From Flavobacteriaceae bacterium (GTDB taxonomy: Bacteria; Bacteroidota; Bacteroidia; Flavobacteriales; Flavobacteriaceae), in the NCBI GenBank assembly GCA_947463515.1, contig CANHRI010000022.1, positions 1 to 39,782 on the forward strand: DNA of 39,782 nucleotides, written 5' to 3'. The notes beneath the pieces were generated by a model. That model was not told the DNA's origin, searched no databases, and worked only from the letters and a program-made list of their open reading frames with translations. A program made the translations under genes and the position numbers. Each line of letters opens with the position of its first letter. Position 1 is the first letter of the stretch. Positions 1-8,402 of this stretch are shown in pieces.

Positions 1-222
1 CATTTGGCCTTATTTGTCGATGATGAAGATGCGCTGTTATTTTATCGTCATATCGGACAGTTTGCGCTCAACCATTTGAAAAAAGGAGGGAAGTTATACT
101 TTGAAATAAATCAATACTTGGGTGCCGAAACCAAGCAACTTATGGAGCAACTCGGATTTTCATCGGTAACTTTGCGTAAAGATTTGTTTGGAAACGATCG
201 GATGCTACGTTGTGAACGCTAG
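1..222 (+). CDS. prmC: PrmC, release-factor glutamine methyltransferase (C-terminal part)
   Basis: The first 73 codons of the window are open in frame 1 and end with TAG at 220-222; the gene begins outside the window. The visible tail has the sequence HLALFVDDEDALLFYRHI followed by an alpha/beta pattern and a final strand, matching the end of the SAM-dependent methyltransferase domain of PrmC/HemK. PrmC methylates the Gln of the GGQ motif in peptide-chain release factors. The catalytic NPPY motif lies upstream and is not visible, so the call rests on the tail alone. It converges directly on the permease gene, with no base between the two stop codons. Confidence 0.82.
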   Translation, partial: HLALFVDDEDALLFYRHIGQFALNHLKKGGKLYFEINQYLGAETKQLMEQLGFSSVTLRKDLFGNDRMLRCER

Positions 223-1470
223 TTACTCATAACGAAGCGCCTCCACAGGGTCAAGTTTGGACGCTTTCAATGCAGGGTACAATCCCGAAACAATCGCTAC
301 AATAAAACTGGTTATAAAGGCAGCAATCATAGCCATCCAGGGAATGGTAAATGCAAATTCAAAGAAGGAAGCAAAAAGATAGCCAATTCCAATTCCTAAA
401 AGCATTCCCACTAATCCGCCCAACTGCCCGATAACAAGGGTTTCCATAAAAAATTGCCACGCAATGGTACTTCGTTTGGCCCCTAGCGATTTCCGTACGC
501 CAATTTCACGCGTACGCTCAGTGACCGAAACAATCATGATGTTCATCAAGGCAATCGACGACCCCAAAATGGTCACCAAACCAATCACGAAAGCCGAGAT
601 ATTCAAGGTTCCCGTGGTCTCTGCAATACGTTGCACCAAATCATCACTGCGTGAAATTCCAAAATTATTGTCCTCCACCGGATTCAAATGACGCACCCGT
701 CGCATCGTTAAACGCGCGTGGTCAATGGCCGCATCCAAAATTTCTTGGCGCATTACCATCGTACTCAAGGTATAATTGATATTGGGTGCCGAAAATAACG
801 ATCGCGCAATCTGTATCGGGATCATCACGCGTTGGTCCTGATTGTTGCCAAACGTCGACCCTTTTTCTTTGAGAATCCCAATGACGCGAAACTTAGCCCC
901 TCGAATCGTAATTATTTTATCAATCGGATTGGTTACGTCTTTCAGTAACCCCTCTTTTACAAAATCGTTACCCAGCAAACAAACATAGGCATTGTTGGAA
1001 ATGTCAAAAACATTGAAATTCCGACCCTGAATCACTTCCGAACCCGTGTTGGGAACATAAAATTCATCCACTCCCAAAACCGAAATGGCAGGCTCGGTTT
1101 TTTCGTTTTCATACTTGACCTCCGCCTTGGCTGTCGCTGTAAAATAAATGGACGTTTGGGTTGCCGGATAGTCATATTTCTCTTTAAAAGCTTTGGCATC
1201 GGGATAGGAGATAATCGGATTTATTTTCTCGATTTCACCGCCGCCCCGTCGCCGCGAGGTAAATTCGTATTGGTTGATATTAAACGTATTCGATCCCATG
1301 GCGGCAAATTTCGAATTCAACGTATTGTCCAAAGCCGCCACCACGGTCAAAATGCCCACCAAGGCCATGATTCCCAAGGCAATGATCAAAATCGTCAGCA
1401 CGGTGCGTAACAATTGCGAGCGAATAGCCCCCAATGCAATTTTTATATTTTCGCGAAAAACTCCATTCAT
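223..1470 (-). CDS. MacB/FtsX-type ABC transporter permease
   Basis: A 415-residue inner-membrane protein. One membrane segment lies at about residues 20-43, followed by a periplasmic MacB-like core domain (about 48-260), and three membrane segments at about 290-405 form the FtsX domain. The cytoplasmic stretch SVTERTREIGVRKSLGAKR, around residue 315, is the coupling-loop signature of MacB/LolC-type permeases. Such permeases work with a separate ATPase and often an HlyD-like periplasmic partner to move peptides, lipoproteins or signals by a mechanotransmission mechanism. No ATPase gene is adjacent in the window; partners could lie elsewhere. The start MNGVFRENIK is usual for the family. The substrate cannot be told from sequence. 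Confidence 0.88.
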   Translation of the reverse strand: MNGVFRENIKIALGAIRSQLLRTVLTILIIALGIMALVGILTVVAALDNTLNSKFAAMGSNTFNINQYEFTSRRRGGGEIEKINPIISYPDAKAFKEKYDYPATQTSIYFTATAKAEVKYENEKTEPAISVLGVDEFYVPNTGSEVIQGRNFNVFDISNNAYVCLLGNDFVKEGLLKDVTNPIDKIITIRGAKFRVIGILKEKGSTFGNNQDQRVMIPIQIARSLFSAPNINYTLSTMVMRQEILDAAIDHARLTMRRVRHLNPVEDNNFGISRSDDLVQRIAETTGTLNISAFVIGLVTILGSSIALMNIMIVSVTERTREIGVRKSLGAKRSTIAWQFFMETLVIGQLGGLVGMLLGIGIGYLFASFFEFAFTIPWMAMIAAFITSFIVAIVSGLYPALKASKLDPVEALRYE

Positions 1471-1527
1471 GGTATTGCATAAGTAGACCAGGCTGCCATT
1501 TTGTTACAAGAATGATTCAGATTTTTT

Positions 1528-1604
1528 GGGCGTTGGCCGGGCTTTTGGCAGTCGCTGCCCTCGTCACCTCAGGCGAGCTCCAACAATGCCGCAATCCCTA
1601 ACGC
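1528..1604 (+). repeat. Dispersed GC-rich intergenic repeat, copy A
   Basis: This is a non-coding, GC-rich block in an AT-richer gap. It starts TTTGGGCGTTGGCCGGGC, passes through AGTCGCTGCCCTCGT and GCGAGCTCCAACAATGCC, and ends CAATCCCTAACGC. A second copy with the same order of blocks lies at 18122-18244. From memory, elements with a GGGCGT...CGGGCT start and an end close to ATCCCTAACGC occur many times in Flavobacterium genomes between genes. I know of no assigned function. Confidence 0.6.
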
Positions 1605-1647
1605 ATCGGTGCCACGATGAGCATTCCCAAAAATGTTGAAACAGTCC

Positions 1648-1679
1648 TTGGTTTACGTTTGCGAAATGTCCGATATTTG
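1648..1679 (+). promoter_or_regulatory. Probable promoter of hisS
   Basis: TTG at 1648-1650 is followed after 21 bases by GATATTTG (1672-1679), one base off the Bacteroidota -7 consensus TAnnTTTG. A perfect TACGTTTG also occurs at 1654-1661, but its nearest TTG (1636-1638) is only 15 bases away. Either would give a leader of roughly 25-45 bases for hisS. Confidence 0.5.
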
Positions 1680-1709
1680 CAACGGTTTCTATGAAAATAA
1701 CCTACCCTT

Positions 1710-3116
1710 ATGGCACAAAAACCTGGACTTCCCACGGGAACACGCGATCTTTCATCCAATGAAGTCACCAAACGCAATTACATTATGAATGTCATGCGAC
1801 GTCATTTTGAATGTTTTGGTTACCAACCCATTGAAACACCTTCGTTTGAAAATGCATCAACCCTTATGGGCAAATATGGTGACGAAGGCGATCGCTTGAT
1901 TTTTAAAATTCTCAACAGCGGCAATTATTTCTACGATAAAAATCGAATTCAACTCCCCGAATCGTTAGAAGCATTACTCACCAACTCGGCCGAGACTATT
2001 TCGCTCGAACAACGGGTAGAACTCAATCGGTTTACCGCCAAAATTTCTGATAAAGCCTTGCGTTACGACTTAACCGTGCCTTTTGCGCGCTATGTGGTCA
2101 TGCATCAAAACGAATTGGCATTACCCTTCAAACGCTACCAAATGCAACCGGTATGGCGTGCCGATAAACCACAAAAAGGACGTTTTCGCGAGTTTTACCA
2201 ATGCGATGCCGATGTGGTAGGATCGACCTCCTTGTGGCAAGAAGTAGAGTTGTTGCAACTGTATGATGCGGTATTTCACGACTTGGGCTTGCATGGCGTA
2301 ACCTTAAAACTCAACAACCGGAAAGTGTTGTCGGGAATTGCGGAAGTGATTGGCGCTTCCGATAAATTGATTGATTTTACGGTGGCTTTAGATAAACTAG
2401 ACAAAATAGGAGAGACGGGAGTGAAAGACGAGATGTTGGCCAAAGGGATTCCTGCTGCTGCGCTCGAAAAAGTGCAACCGCTGTTCTCGTTTTCGGGTTC
2501 GTTTTCGCAGAAATTGACCCAACTAGAAACGCTATTACACGCTTCTGAAATTGGATTAAAAGGAGTAGAGGAGCTGCGTTTTATTGGCGAACAAGTCGAA
2601 AAATTAGGATTACAGCAAGCGACTTTAGAATTGGATGTGACCTTGGCACGCGGTTTAAACTATTATACCGGTACTATTGTTGAGGTGGCCGCCCCCAAAG
2701 GGGTTCAAATGGGTTCCATCGGTGGTGGTGGCCGATACGATGATTTGACCGGAATTTTCGGATTGAAAAATGTAAGCGGTGTTGGGATTTCTTTTGGGTT
2801 AGACCGCATCTATTTGGTTTTGGAGGAATTCAATCTTTTTCCTGAAACGTTGCGTACCGCTCCCCACTTTTTGTTTTTGAACTTAGGAATCAAAGAAGCC
2901 GAAGCGGCAATGCACGCCATTAGCGCTCTTCGCCGTCAAGGGATTAGTGCCGAACTTTATCCGGATGCAGCCAAATGGGATAAGCAATTCAAATATGCTG
3001 AAAAGCGCGGCGTTCCTTATGTTATTCGATCGGTTGAAAATGAGGTGTATTCCGTTAAAAATATTGCTACCGGAGAAGTGTTAGCTTGTTCTTGGGAGCA
3101 ACTTACGGCATTATAA
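1710..3116 (+). CDS. hisS: Histidyl-tRNA synthetase
   Basis: A 468-residue class II aminoacyl-tRNA synthetase that charges tRNA-His. The N-terminus PGLPTGTRDL is typical. Motif 2 is visible as GRFREFYQCDADVVG, and the histidine-specific loops as RYDLTVPFARYV and LARGLNYYTGT. The glycine-rich motif 3 region (GGGGRYDDL, then GVGISFGLDR) follows at about residues 335-370. The last 90 residues form the anticodon-binding alpha/beta domain. Length is normal for Bacteroidota HisRS, slightly longer than the 424 residues of E. coli. The ATG at 1710 sits in front of the conserved N-terminus. It is monocistronic, with a terminator directly downstream. Confidence 0.97.
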   Translation: MAQKPGLPTGTRDLSSNEVTKRNYIMNVMRRHFECFGYQPIETPSFENASTLMGKYGDEGDRLIFKILNSGNYFYDKNRIQLPESLEALLTNSAETISLEQRVELNRFTAKISDKALRYDLTVPFARYVVMHQNELALPFKRYQMQPVWRADKPQKGRFREFYQCDADVVGSTSLWQEVELLQLYDAVFHDLGLHGVTLKLNNRKVLSGIAEVIGASDKLIDFTVALDKLDKIGETGVKDEMLAKGIPAAALEKVQPLFSFSGSFSQKLTQLETLLHASEIGLKGVEELRFIGEQVEKLGLQQATLELDVTLARGLNYYTGTIVEVAAPKGVQMGSIGGGGRYDDLTGIFGLKNVSGVGISFGLDRIYLVLEEFNLFPETLRTAPHFLFLNLGIKEAEAAMHAISALRRQGISAELYPDAAKWDKQFKYAEKRGVPYVIRSVENEVYSVKNIATGEVLACSWEQLTAL

Positions 3117-3135
3117 ACCGCATTATCTTTATACG

Positions 3136-3170
3136 AAAAATCACGTTGTAAAGACGTGATTTTTTTGTTT
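3136..3170 (+). terminator. Intrinsic terminator of hisS
   Basis: An 11-base-pair stem AAAAATCACGT / ACGTGATTTTT with a 7-base loop (3136-3164) runs into a T-rich tract that continues to about 3172. It lies 20 bases after the hisS stop. Confidence 0.85.
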
Positions 3171-3179
3171 TTAAAATGG

Positions 3180-3208
3180 AAAAGCCACACTGATCAGGTG
3201 TGGCTTTT
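3180..3208. terminator. Second hairpin, probable bidirectional terminator
   Basis: A perfect 11-base-pair stem AAAAGCCACAC / GTGTGGCTTTT (3180-3190 with 3198-3208) with loop TGATCAG lies between the convergent hisS and the large T9SS gene. The flanking A and T runs would serve both directions. It is the likely end of the 4.8-kb minus-strand transcript. Confidence 0.7.
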
Positions 3209-3238
3209 CGCGTCGTCAAATCAAAAATTGTTTAAACC

Positions 3239-6200
3239 CTAATTAAAAACAATCTTTTTCGAGGTGGTTCCTTGGTCTGAGATGGCTTTGGCAATGTACG
3301 TTCCTGCGCTGATTCCGCGAACAGGAATTTGGATTTGGGTTTGATCTTGCCCCGTCACCTTGTATGACATTACCTCTTGTCCCAGCATATTATAAAGGAC
3401 CACTGTATGTATCGTAGCGTCTGCTACATAATTTTTAATTGTCAATTGCGTGTTGTTGTTGGTATAAACCATTTGCACTCCATTTTGTAGAGCATGGTCA
3501 TCGGTATTTAATGCGGTGGTGTTTTTGAAGGTCAACACAAAACGATTGTCCGTATTGCCTTGCGGTACTTCCACTACAAAGGGTTGGTCGGTGATGTCAT
3601 GGAAAACACCATCTTGATTATCCAAGATATAATAACGTTGGGTAGTAGGTAGATTTTCAACTGCATCAATCGTAAATTTGATTTCACCAGTTACATAGGC
3701 TTTAACTCCTACAGGATACATCGTATTGATATCAAAATAATCCACCCCTTGTATCACCAAACGTTTGTTGTTGGCTACAAAATATACATCGTTGTTTTGG
3801 TTGTCAATAGTTTCAGCGTCATACCCATAATCATAATCATGAGAAGCTAAATCTTCCATAAAACCTAACAAGATATTACGGTGGTAATTGTCTTTGGAGG
3901 TCATTCCCAAACGCAAACGCGCGTATTGATCGGCTACAACGGTGTCTTCTTCATTATTTCCAACATAGTTTTGTGTTGCATTACCATGACGGAATAATGT
4001 ATTGGAAGTTACATTGTCCTCTCTGATGAAAGTACGGTGGCTATTTTGGAAGGTAATACTTCCACCTGTAGTCGATCCTGCCACAAAGAAACCTTGTCCT
4101 ACTGGAATAAATCGTCCCGGAATTTTGGTACTTGTTCCAATTCCATTGATACCTGCAGGTGCTAAAGGTCCAACACCACCCGTCATATTGCGCACCGAAT
4201 ATCCTCCTTGATAACCTGTTAAGTTGTGGGTGTTATTACTTCCGGCATGTTCCCAGAAATAAAGCGTTCCCGTTGTGCTACTGCTGTTGGTTGATATAAA
4301 CAAATTAGCATCAATAGCTGAAGGGTATGGGTTTCCTGTTAGATTTAAATTACTTGGTGCAATAGGAATTGTAATGGTTCCATTATTGGGTTTCCCTACA
4401 AAGGTTAGGTTTTGATTGGCACTTACTGCGCCACTTCCTTTTAAGGTAAATCCTTCTCCGGTATTCAACGATCCGTTGGCACCTACCGATTGCCAGTTGG
4501 CATAGCTATTGGTTAAGTTTTGAAATTTGAAAATCCAGTAGTTACTTAGGGTAATCGGTGCGGTAGGTGAGCCATTTAAGCCATTGGTCCATGTAATATT
4601 TTGTGGCGTAGCCGTGGTCCCGTCTTTCAATACACTGTTTACGGTAAAAGTACCGTTGTTGACAGTGGTATTAATAGCGCTAACAGGGGAACTCCAATAA
4701 TTGTAATTGAAAAGGTTGCTTGTCCCTTGTTGGTTGCGTTCAATGGCACCGGCACTAGTAACATCCAGTTCACTTGCATTGGTTTGAATTAATTGCGAGC
4801 GCCCTTCTAAATCCAAAACGCCATCAATTTTTAAATACCAAGCATTTTGCATACGCGTATCGTTGTTCATGGTAACACGTACACCGGGATTGATGACCAT
4901 TCCAAGATCAGTACTGTTGGTTGTTTCTGTGATATTGTGTCGCACATCCACGATATTCCAATCAAAATTGAGTACATCATTACCATTAATATCGCGCGAA
5001 GGGTCATTAACAGCTGATGCTAAACTTCCAGAACGAACGGTCACATAGGGCATAGGAGCTTCTTGTGGTGCAATAGCTTTTACATTGAACAAGCGCAAAC
5101 CTGATCCTGTGTCTATGGTTGGTGTTGTAAAGTTGTCGGCAATATCCCCACGGTAGGCATCCATTCGATAGTAACGAAGCAAAGTGGCATAGTTGAGTGA
5201 TCCTACATTTAAAGGGATAAATGTTCCGCGAACTTGTGAACTATTGTTAAAAATTTCTTGGTTGATGATGCGTTGGAATTGGGCAGGGGATAAGTTGGTG
5301 TTAAATATCCTTACTTCATCCATTTTCCCAAAGAAGAACATATTGCTTGCGCCTGGATTTCTCCCCAAGGTCAAATTGCTGGCATCGGCATTGATGGAGC
5401 CCGAAACACTGAAAGTTTGAGGATCGCCATTTAAAAAAATGGTTAAGGTGCCAGCGCCCAATGTAATACCTACGTGATACCAACGACTTGTGTCTAAAGT
5501 TGCAATATTGGTGTACGCATAAGCATTACCATTGATTACTGCTTGAAGTTGTCGAGTAGCACTAACTCGAATATAACAGTTGTTTTGACCAATAATAACC
5601 CCGGTGCCAGAAAAAGCTGGATTTAAAGATATCCAAGCCATTAAGGTTAAGGTAGACAAACCACCTAAAGCAGGAGTGTCTTGTGCAAAATCATTTCGTC
5701 CATCAAAAGAAAGATAGAGTTTTTGATCTAGATTTCGAGGTGATCCCCAAAGACTAGTATTGCTATCAAAACTATCCAATAATCCATCAGTATCCGCATC
5801 AGCTGATCCATCGATTCGGCCGTCAATATTGGTGTCTAAAGCGGCATAAATTCCATGGGTGATATCAAAAACACTATCTGCATTAGAGTCCAATTGCAAA
5901 TAGTCTCCAACACCATTACTGTCAGTATCTTGAGCATACGCTTTGGCACTAACGCCAAATCCGGTTAGATTATCATGGATATTCATGATTCCATCCCCAT
6001 CAGCATCGGAGTAATCCCCGCTTCCATTGCCATCAATATCACCATCTCCAAAAAGGATGCCCGCTTCATCGGTATCAAATAATGAATCATTATCACTATC
6101 TAAATCAATGTAATTTGGAACGGAATCCCCATCGGTATTTAGTACAACATAGGTACCGCCTGAAATCATAGCTTCAATATAGTCGTTAAGTCCATTGTTG

Positions 6201-8032
6201 TTGGCATCCATCCATCGGGCAGAGTTTGTTTTGTCCATGGTAGCTGTTTGGTTACTCAAATTATGGAATCGATTTTCTTCAATATCAGGAATACCGTCAT
6301 TGTCAGAATCTAAATCATTTAGATCAGCTACTCCATCCCCATCGGAGTCAATACAACTTTGGTTAATGGCAATTTGAATATCATCTATGAAGTTTCCTAC
6401 TGATTGATCGCCAGAAGCGGTTGGTCCGGCTTGGAAGGTTAAAACAATCTGACGCATACCAGCTGGAATAGTATACGTTCCAGAATAAGTTGCCCAAGAC
6501 GTATTTCCTGAAACCATTGTTACTATAGGGGTTGAGGCTAAAGCATTGGCCAATGAAGAGCCAAATTTAACGAAAGCCGTATCGGTTCCGCTTCGACCAC
6601 GGTGACGAATAGACCAGTTAATCGTTCCTCCAGCGCCATTCAAACAAAAAGTTTGGTAAAGTACGCCGGGAACATTCGCATTTAATTCGGCAAATTGATT
6701 TCCTGCAGCAGCGGGTACACCGTTAAATCCGGTACTCCATATTTCGATTACATTTTCAGCGCTGGTTTGCCAGCCTGTTACATTAGCGGTAGGTATAAAA
6801 GAAAATGAGTTGGCAGCTATGACAGGCGTCTCAAAACTCCCATTTTGAAAAGGATCCATAGTGCAGGCTCTACATTCATCAATATCACGAATGCCATCAT
6901 TATCGTCATCTAAATCATTTCCAGCATCGACTATATCTCCATCAGCATCGTTTATTCCATTACCTTGAATACTATAACTAAAGGTAGGAAAGTTGGGATC
7001 ATTGGTGCTGAAGGTAATTAAAGCATTACGAACTCCAAAGGCACTTGGATTAAATGTTATTGTAAAGGTCGTTGAACTCCCACTGTTGATTACAGAAGCT
7101 GGTGAATTTGAAATTGTGAAATCGCTTGAGTTTACGCCGGAAATGGTTAATCCTGTAATGGTTAAACTGGCCTGAGGGGCTGTGTTTTGTAGGGTATAGG
7201 TTCTGTCAAAACTACCGTTTGTGATATCAATACTATTAAAAAAGGTGTGATCGGAAATGGCTGGGGTATTATCACCATTGGTAATTGCATTTCCATCTCC
7301 ACGAACAACTAAAGTTGGAACCGCATAAGTAATGCGAATTTGTCCATTACCGCCAATGCCTCCTATATGCGAAGCATTATCATTACTTCCACCACCGCCA
7401 CCGCCGGGGACTGCACCATCGCTTCCGTTATTGTCTAATGATCCAGCACCACCAGCACCACCACTGTTAGCCCCGTTTCCTCCATTTCCTCCGCCACTAC
7501 TGGAACCTGCAGCACCATTATTACCGTTAGAAGTAGCTTGGTTACCGAAACTACTTGAAGCTAATCCACGGTTGGATGGAGTACTCGTAGTGTTATTGTT
7601 TCCTCTGTTTCCCCCATTTCCAAGGGTTCCAGAAGTATTATTTGTAGGGGCTGAATTCGCTCCTGTAGCGTTGAACCAAGAATTTTGACCACTCCCTGCA
7701 GTCAAAGTAGAATTTGCAGGTGCGCCTAAGCCGCCACTCCCTACAAAATAGAAATAGGTAGCATTCGGAGTTACGGTGTGAACCCCACGGGCATAGGCAC
7801 CTCCGCCACCACCTGCACCTCCGTTGGTACTTGTGGAGTTACTATTTCCACCACCACCACCGGCACCCCAGGTTTCAATCGTTACTGAAGTAACCCCTGG
7901 TGGTACGGTAAAAGACCCGCTACCCGTAGTGTTAATAATGTCTGTTCTTGTTTGAGCAATCACTAGTGTTGTGACTAGTAATGCTATCAAAAGGGTTGAC
8001 CTTTTAAACGTCAGGAATAAAATTGTTTTCAT
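3239..8032 (-). CDS. Giant T9SS-exported surface protein with Gly-rich, choice-of-anchor, TSP3-like and LamG-like domains
   Basis: Starting at ATG 8032 the product has 1597 residues; the reading frame extends further upstream, but only this start gives a signal peptide (residues 1-26, cut after VIAQ) and both promoter candidates fit it. In order: a Gly/Asn/Ser-rich region (about 36-235), a choice-of-anchor D/HYDIN-like immunoglobulin fold (about 245-360), a first acidic Ca-binding repeat, a beta-sandwich domain (about 395-560), a long run of thrombospondin type 3-like repeats with DSDGDGVxD motifs (about 560-770), and a LamG/concanavalin-like domain (about 785-940). A long beta-rich part follows, then a type A T9SS sorting domain ending GTTSKKIVFN. 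The protein should cross the outer membrane by T9SS and stay on the surface or be released. An adhesin or matrix role is inference; no enzyme motif is seen. Confidence 0.9.
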   Translation of the reverse strand: MKTILFLTFKRSTLLIALLVTTLVIAQTRTDIINTTGSGSFTVPPGVTSVTIETWGAGGGGGNSNSTSTNGGAGGGGGAYARGVHTVTPNATYFYFVGSGGLGAPANSTLTAGSGQNSWFNATGANSAPTNNTSGTLGNGGNRGNNNTTSTPSNRGLASSSFGNQATSNGNNGAAGSSSGGGNGGNGANSGGAGGAGSLDNNGSDGAVPGGGGGGSNDNASHIGGIGGNGQIRITYAVPTLVVRGDGNAITNGDNTPAISDHTFFNSIDITNGSFDRTYTLQNTAPQASLTITGLTISGVNSSDFTISNSPASVINSGSSTTFTITFNPSAFGVRNALITFSTNDPNFPTFSYSIQGNGINDADGDIVDAGNDLDDDNDGIRDIDECRACTMDPFQNGSFETPVIAANSFSFIPTANVTGWQTSAENVIEIWSTGFNGVPAAAGNQFAELNANVPGVLYQTFCLNGAGGTINWSIRHRGRSGTDTAFVKFGSSLANALASTPIVTMVSGNTSWATYSGTYTIPAGMRQIVLTFQAGPTASGDQSVGNFIDDIQIAINQSCIDSDGDGVADLNDLDSDNDGIPDIEENRFHNLSNQTATMDKTNSARWMDANNNGLNDYIEAMISGGTYVVLNTDGDSVPNYIDLDSDNDSLFDTDEAGILFGDGDIDGNGSGDYSDADGDGIMNIHDNLTGFGVSAKAYAQDTDSNGVGDYLQLDSNADSVFDITHGIYAALDTNIDGRIDGSADADTDGLLDSFDSNTSLWGSPRNLDQKLYLSFDGRNDFAQDTPALGGLSTLTLMAWISLNPAFSGTGVIIGQNNCYIRVSATRQLQAVINGNAYAYTNIATLDTSRWYHVGITLGAGTLTIFLNGDPQTFSVSGSINADASNLTLGRNPGASNMFFFGKMDEVRIFNTNLSPAQFQRIINQEIFNNSSQVRGTFIPLNVGSLNYATLLRYYRMDAYRGDIADNFTTPTIDTGSGLRLFNVKAIAPQEAPMPYVTVRSGSLASAVNDPSRDINGNDVLNFDWNIVDVRHNITETTNSTDLGMVINPGVRVTMNNDTRMQNAWYLKIDGVLDLEGRSQLIQTNASELDVTSAGAIERNQQGTSNLFNYNYWSSPVSAINTTVNNGTFTVNSVLKDGTTATPQNITWTNGLNGSPTAPITLSNYWIFKFQNLTNSYANWQSVGANGSLNTGEGFTLKGSGAVSANQNLTFVGKPNNGTITIPIAPSNLNLTGNPYPSAIDANLFISTNSSSTTGTLYFWEHAGSNNTHNLTGYQGGYSVRNMTGGVGPLAPAGINGIGTSTKIPGRFIPVGQGFFVAGSTTGGSITFQNSHRTFIREDNVTSNTLFRHGNATQNYVGNNEEDTVVADQYARLRLGMTSKDNYHRNILLGFMEDLASHDYDYGYDAETIDNQNNDVYFVANNKRLVIQGVDYFDINTMYPVGVKAYVTGEIKFTIDAVENLPTTQRYYILDNQDGVFHDITDQPFVVEVPQGNTDNRFVLTFKNTTALNTDDHALQNGVQMVYTNNNTQLTIKNYVADATIHTVVLYNMLGQEVMSYKVTGQDQTQIQIPVRGISAGTYIAKAISDQGTTSKKIVFN

Positions 8033-8075
8033 GACAGTAGGCTTTTGTTTTTTGTTTTCATTTGATTTGACATCA

Positions 8076-8110
8076 CAAATATAAAAACAGTTTTCATAAA
8101 TAATCGACAA
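8076..8110 (-). promoter_or_regulatory. Candidate proximal promoter of the T9SS gene
   Basis: On the minus strand TATATTTG (8076-8083) matches the -7 consensus. A TTG (8108-8110) lies 24 bases upstream, slightly long for this promoter class. Transcription would begin near 8070, after the upstream in-frame start codons and before the ATG at 8032. Confidence 0.5.
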
Positions 8111-8134
8111 AATGCATAAATAATCGACAAAATA
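8095..8134. repeat. 20-base tandem direct repeat, possible operator
   Basis: Two adjacent 20-base units, identical but for the last base, read CATAAATAATCGACAAAAT(G/A) on the plus strand (8095-8114, 8115-8134). On the transcribed strand this gives TTTTGTCGATTATTTATG twice. The units lie between the two promoter candidates of the T9SS gene. The 15-base string ATGCATTTTGTCGAT recurs upstream of the PAS kinase at 26352-26366. Confidence 0.65.
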
Positions 8135-8143
8135 CATTTTATG

Positions 8144-8175
8144 CAAATATATAGAATAAAATTCTTACAAAACAA
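8144..8175 (-). promoter_or_regulatory. Candidate distal promoter of the T9SS gene
   Basis: On the minus strand TATATTTG (8144-8151) is preceded after 21 bases by TTG (8173-8175), a canonical Bacteroidota arrangement. It would give a leader of about 105 bases containing the 20-base tandem repeat. Confidence 0.55.
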
Positions 8176-8244
8176 AGAAATTTGTGTATTTAACGTTTCA
8201 TCAAAGTAATGAGGGGAGATTGTTGTAAGATGAGTGGCTTTATC

Positions 8245-8277
8245 AAAAAAAAAACAGCCTGATGAAATCAGACTGTT
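8245..8277 (-). terminator. Original terminator of the interrupted tRNA-Met gene
   Basis: An 11-base-pair stem (8253-8263 with 8267-8277) with a 3-base loop ends in a run of A on the plus strand, that is a U tract on the minus strand. The single non-Watson-Crick pair is G-U only when read on the minus strand, which fixes the direction. It lies 12 bases beyond the displaced tRNA end at 8289, where a tRNA terminator would be expected. Confidence 0.8.
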
Positions 8278-8288
8278 TATATAATCCA

Positions 8289-8331
8289 GTAGCGAGAGGG
8301 AGATTTGAACTCCCGACCTCAGGGTTATGAA
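8289..8331 (-). pseudogene. Displaced 3' half of tRNA-Met (attachment-site duplicate)
   Basis: These 43 bases match 12028-12070, the 3' half of the intact tRNA-Met, at 41 positions. The copy runs from the anticodon loop through variable loop, T arm, acceptor 3' strand and discriminator base; the D arm and 5' acceptor strand are absent, so it cannot make a tRNA. The two differences (8299, 8312) face each other in the T stem, giving GGGAG/CTCCC instead of GAGAG/CTCTC, so pairing is kept. This is the usual outcome of tyrosine-recombinase integration into a tRNA 3' end. Confidence 0.85.
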
Positions 8332-8402
8332 AATAATTAAACCTTTGAAGTTCCTATAAATTTAATTTGTTTTTGTTGTTTTTTAGCGATTAATTAAATA
8401 TT

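Noticed and set aside
7332..7688. Pro-rich 118-codon open frame on the plus strand
   Set aside because: It is the antisense shadow of the Gly-rich domain of the T9SS protein; GGC/GGT Gly codons read as GCC/ACC and Pro codons on the other strand. No start context or homology.
3239..8146. Longer start of the T9SS protein at 8146
   Set aside because: It would put 38 charged residues before the signal peptide and would run through both the proximal promoter and the tandem repeat; ATG 8032 is better.
8289..8331. A second tRNA gene
   Set aside because: Only the 3' half is present; the D arm and the 5' acceptor strand are missing, so no cloverleaf can form.
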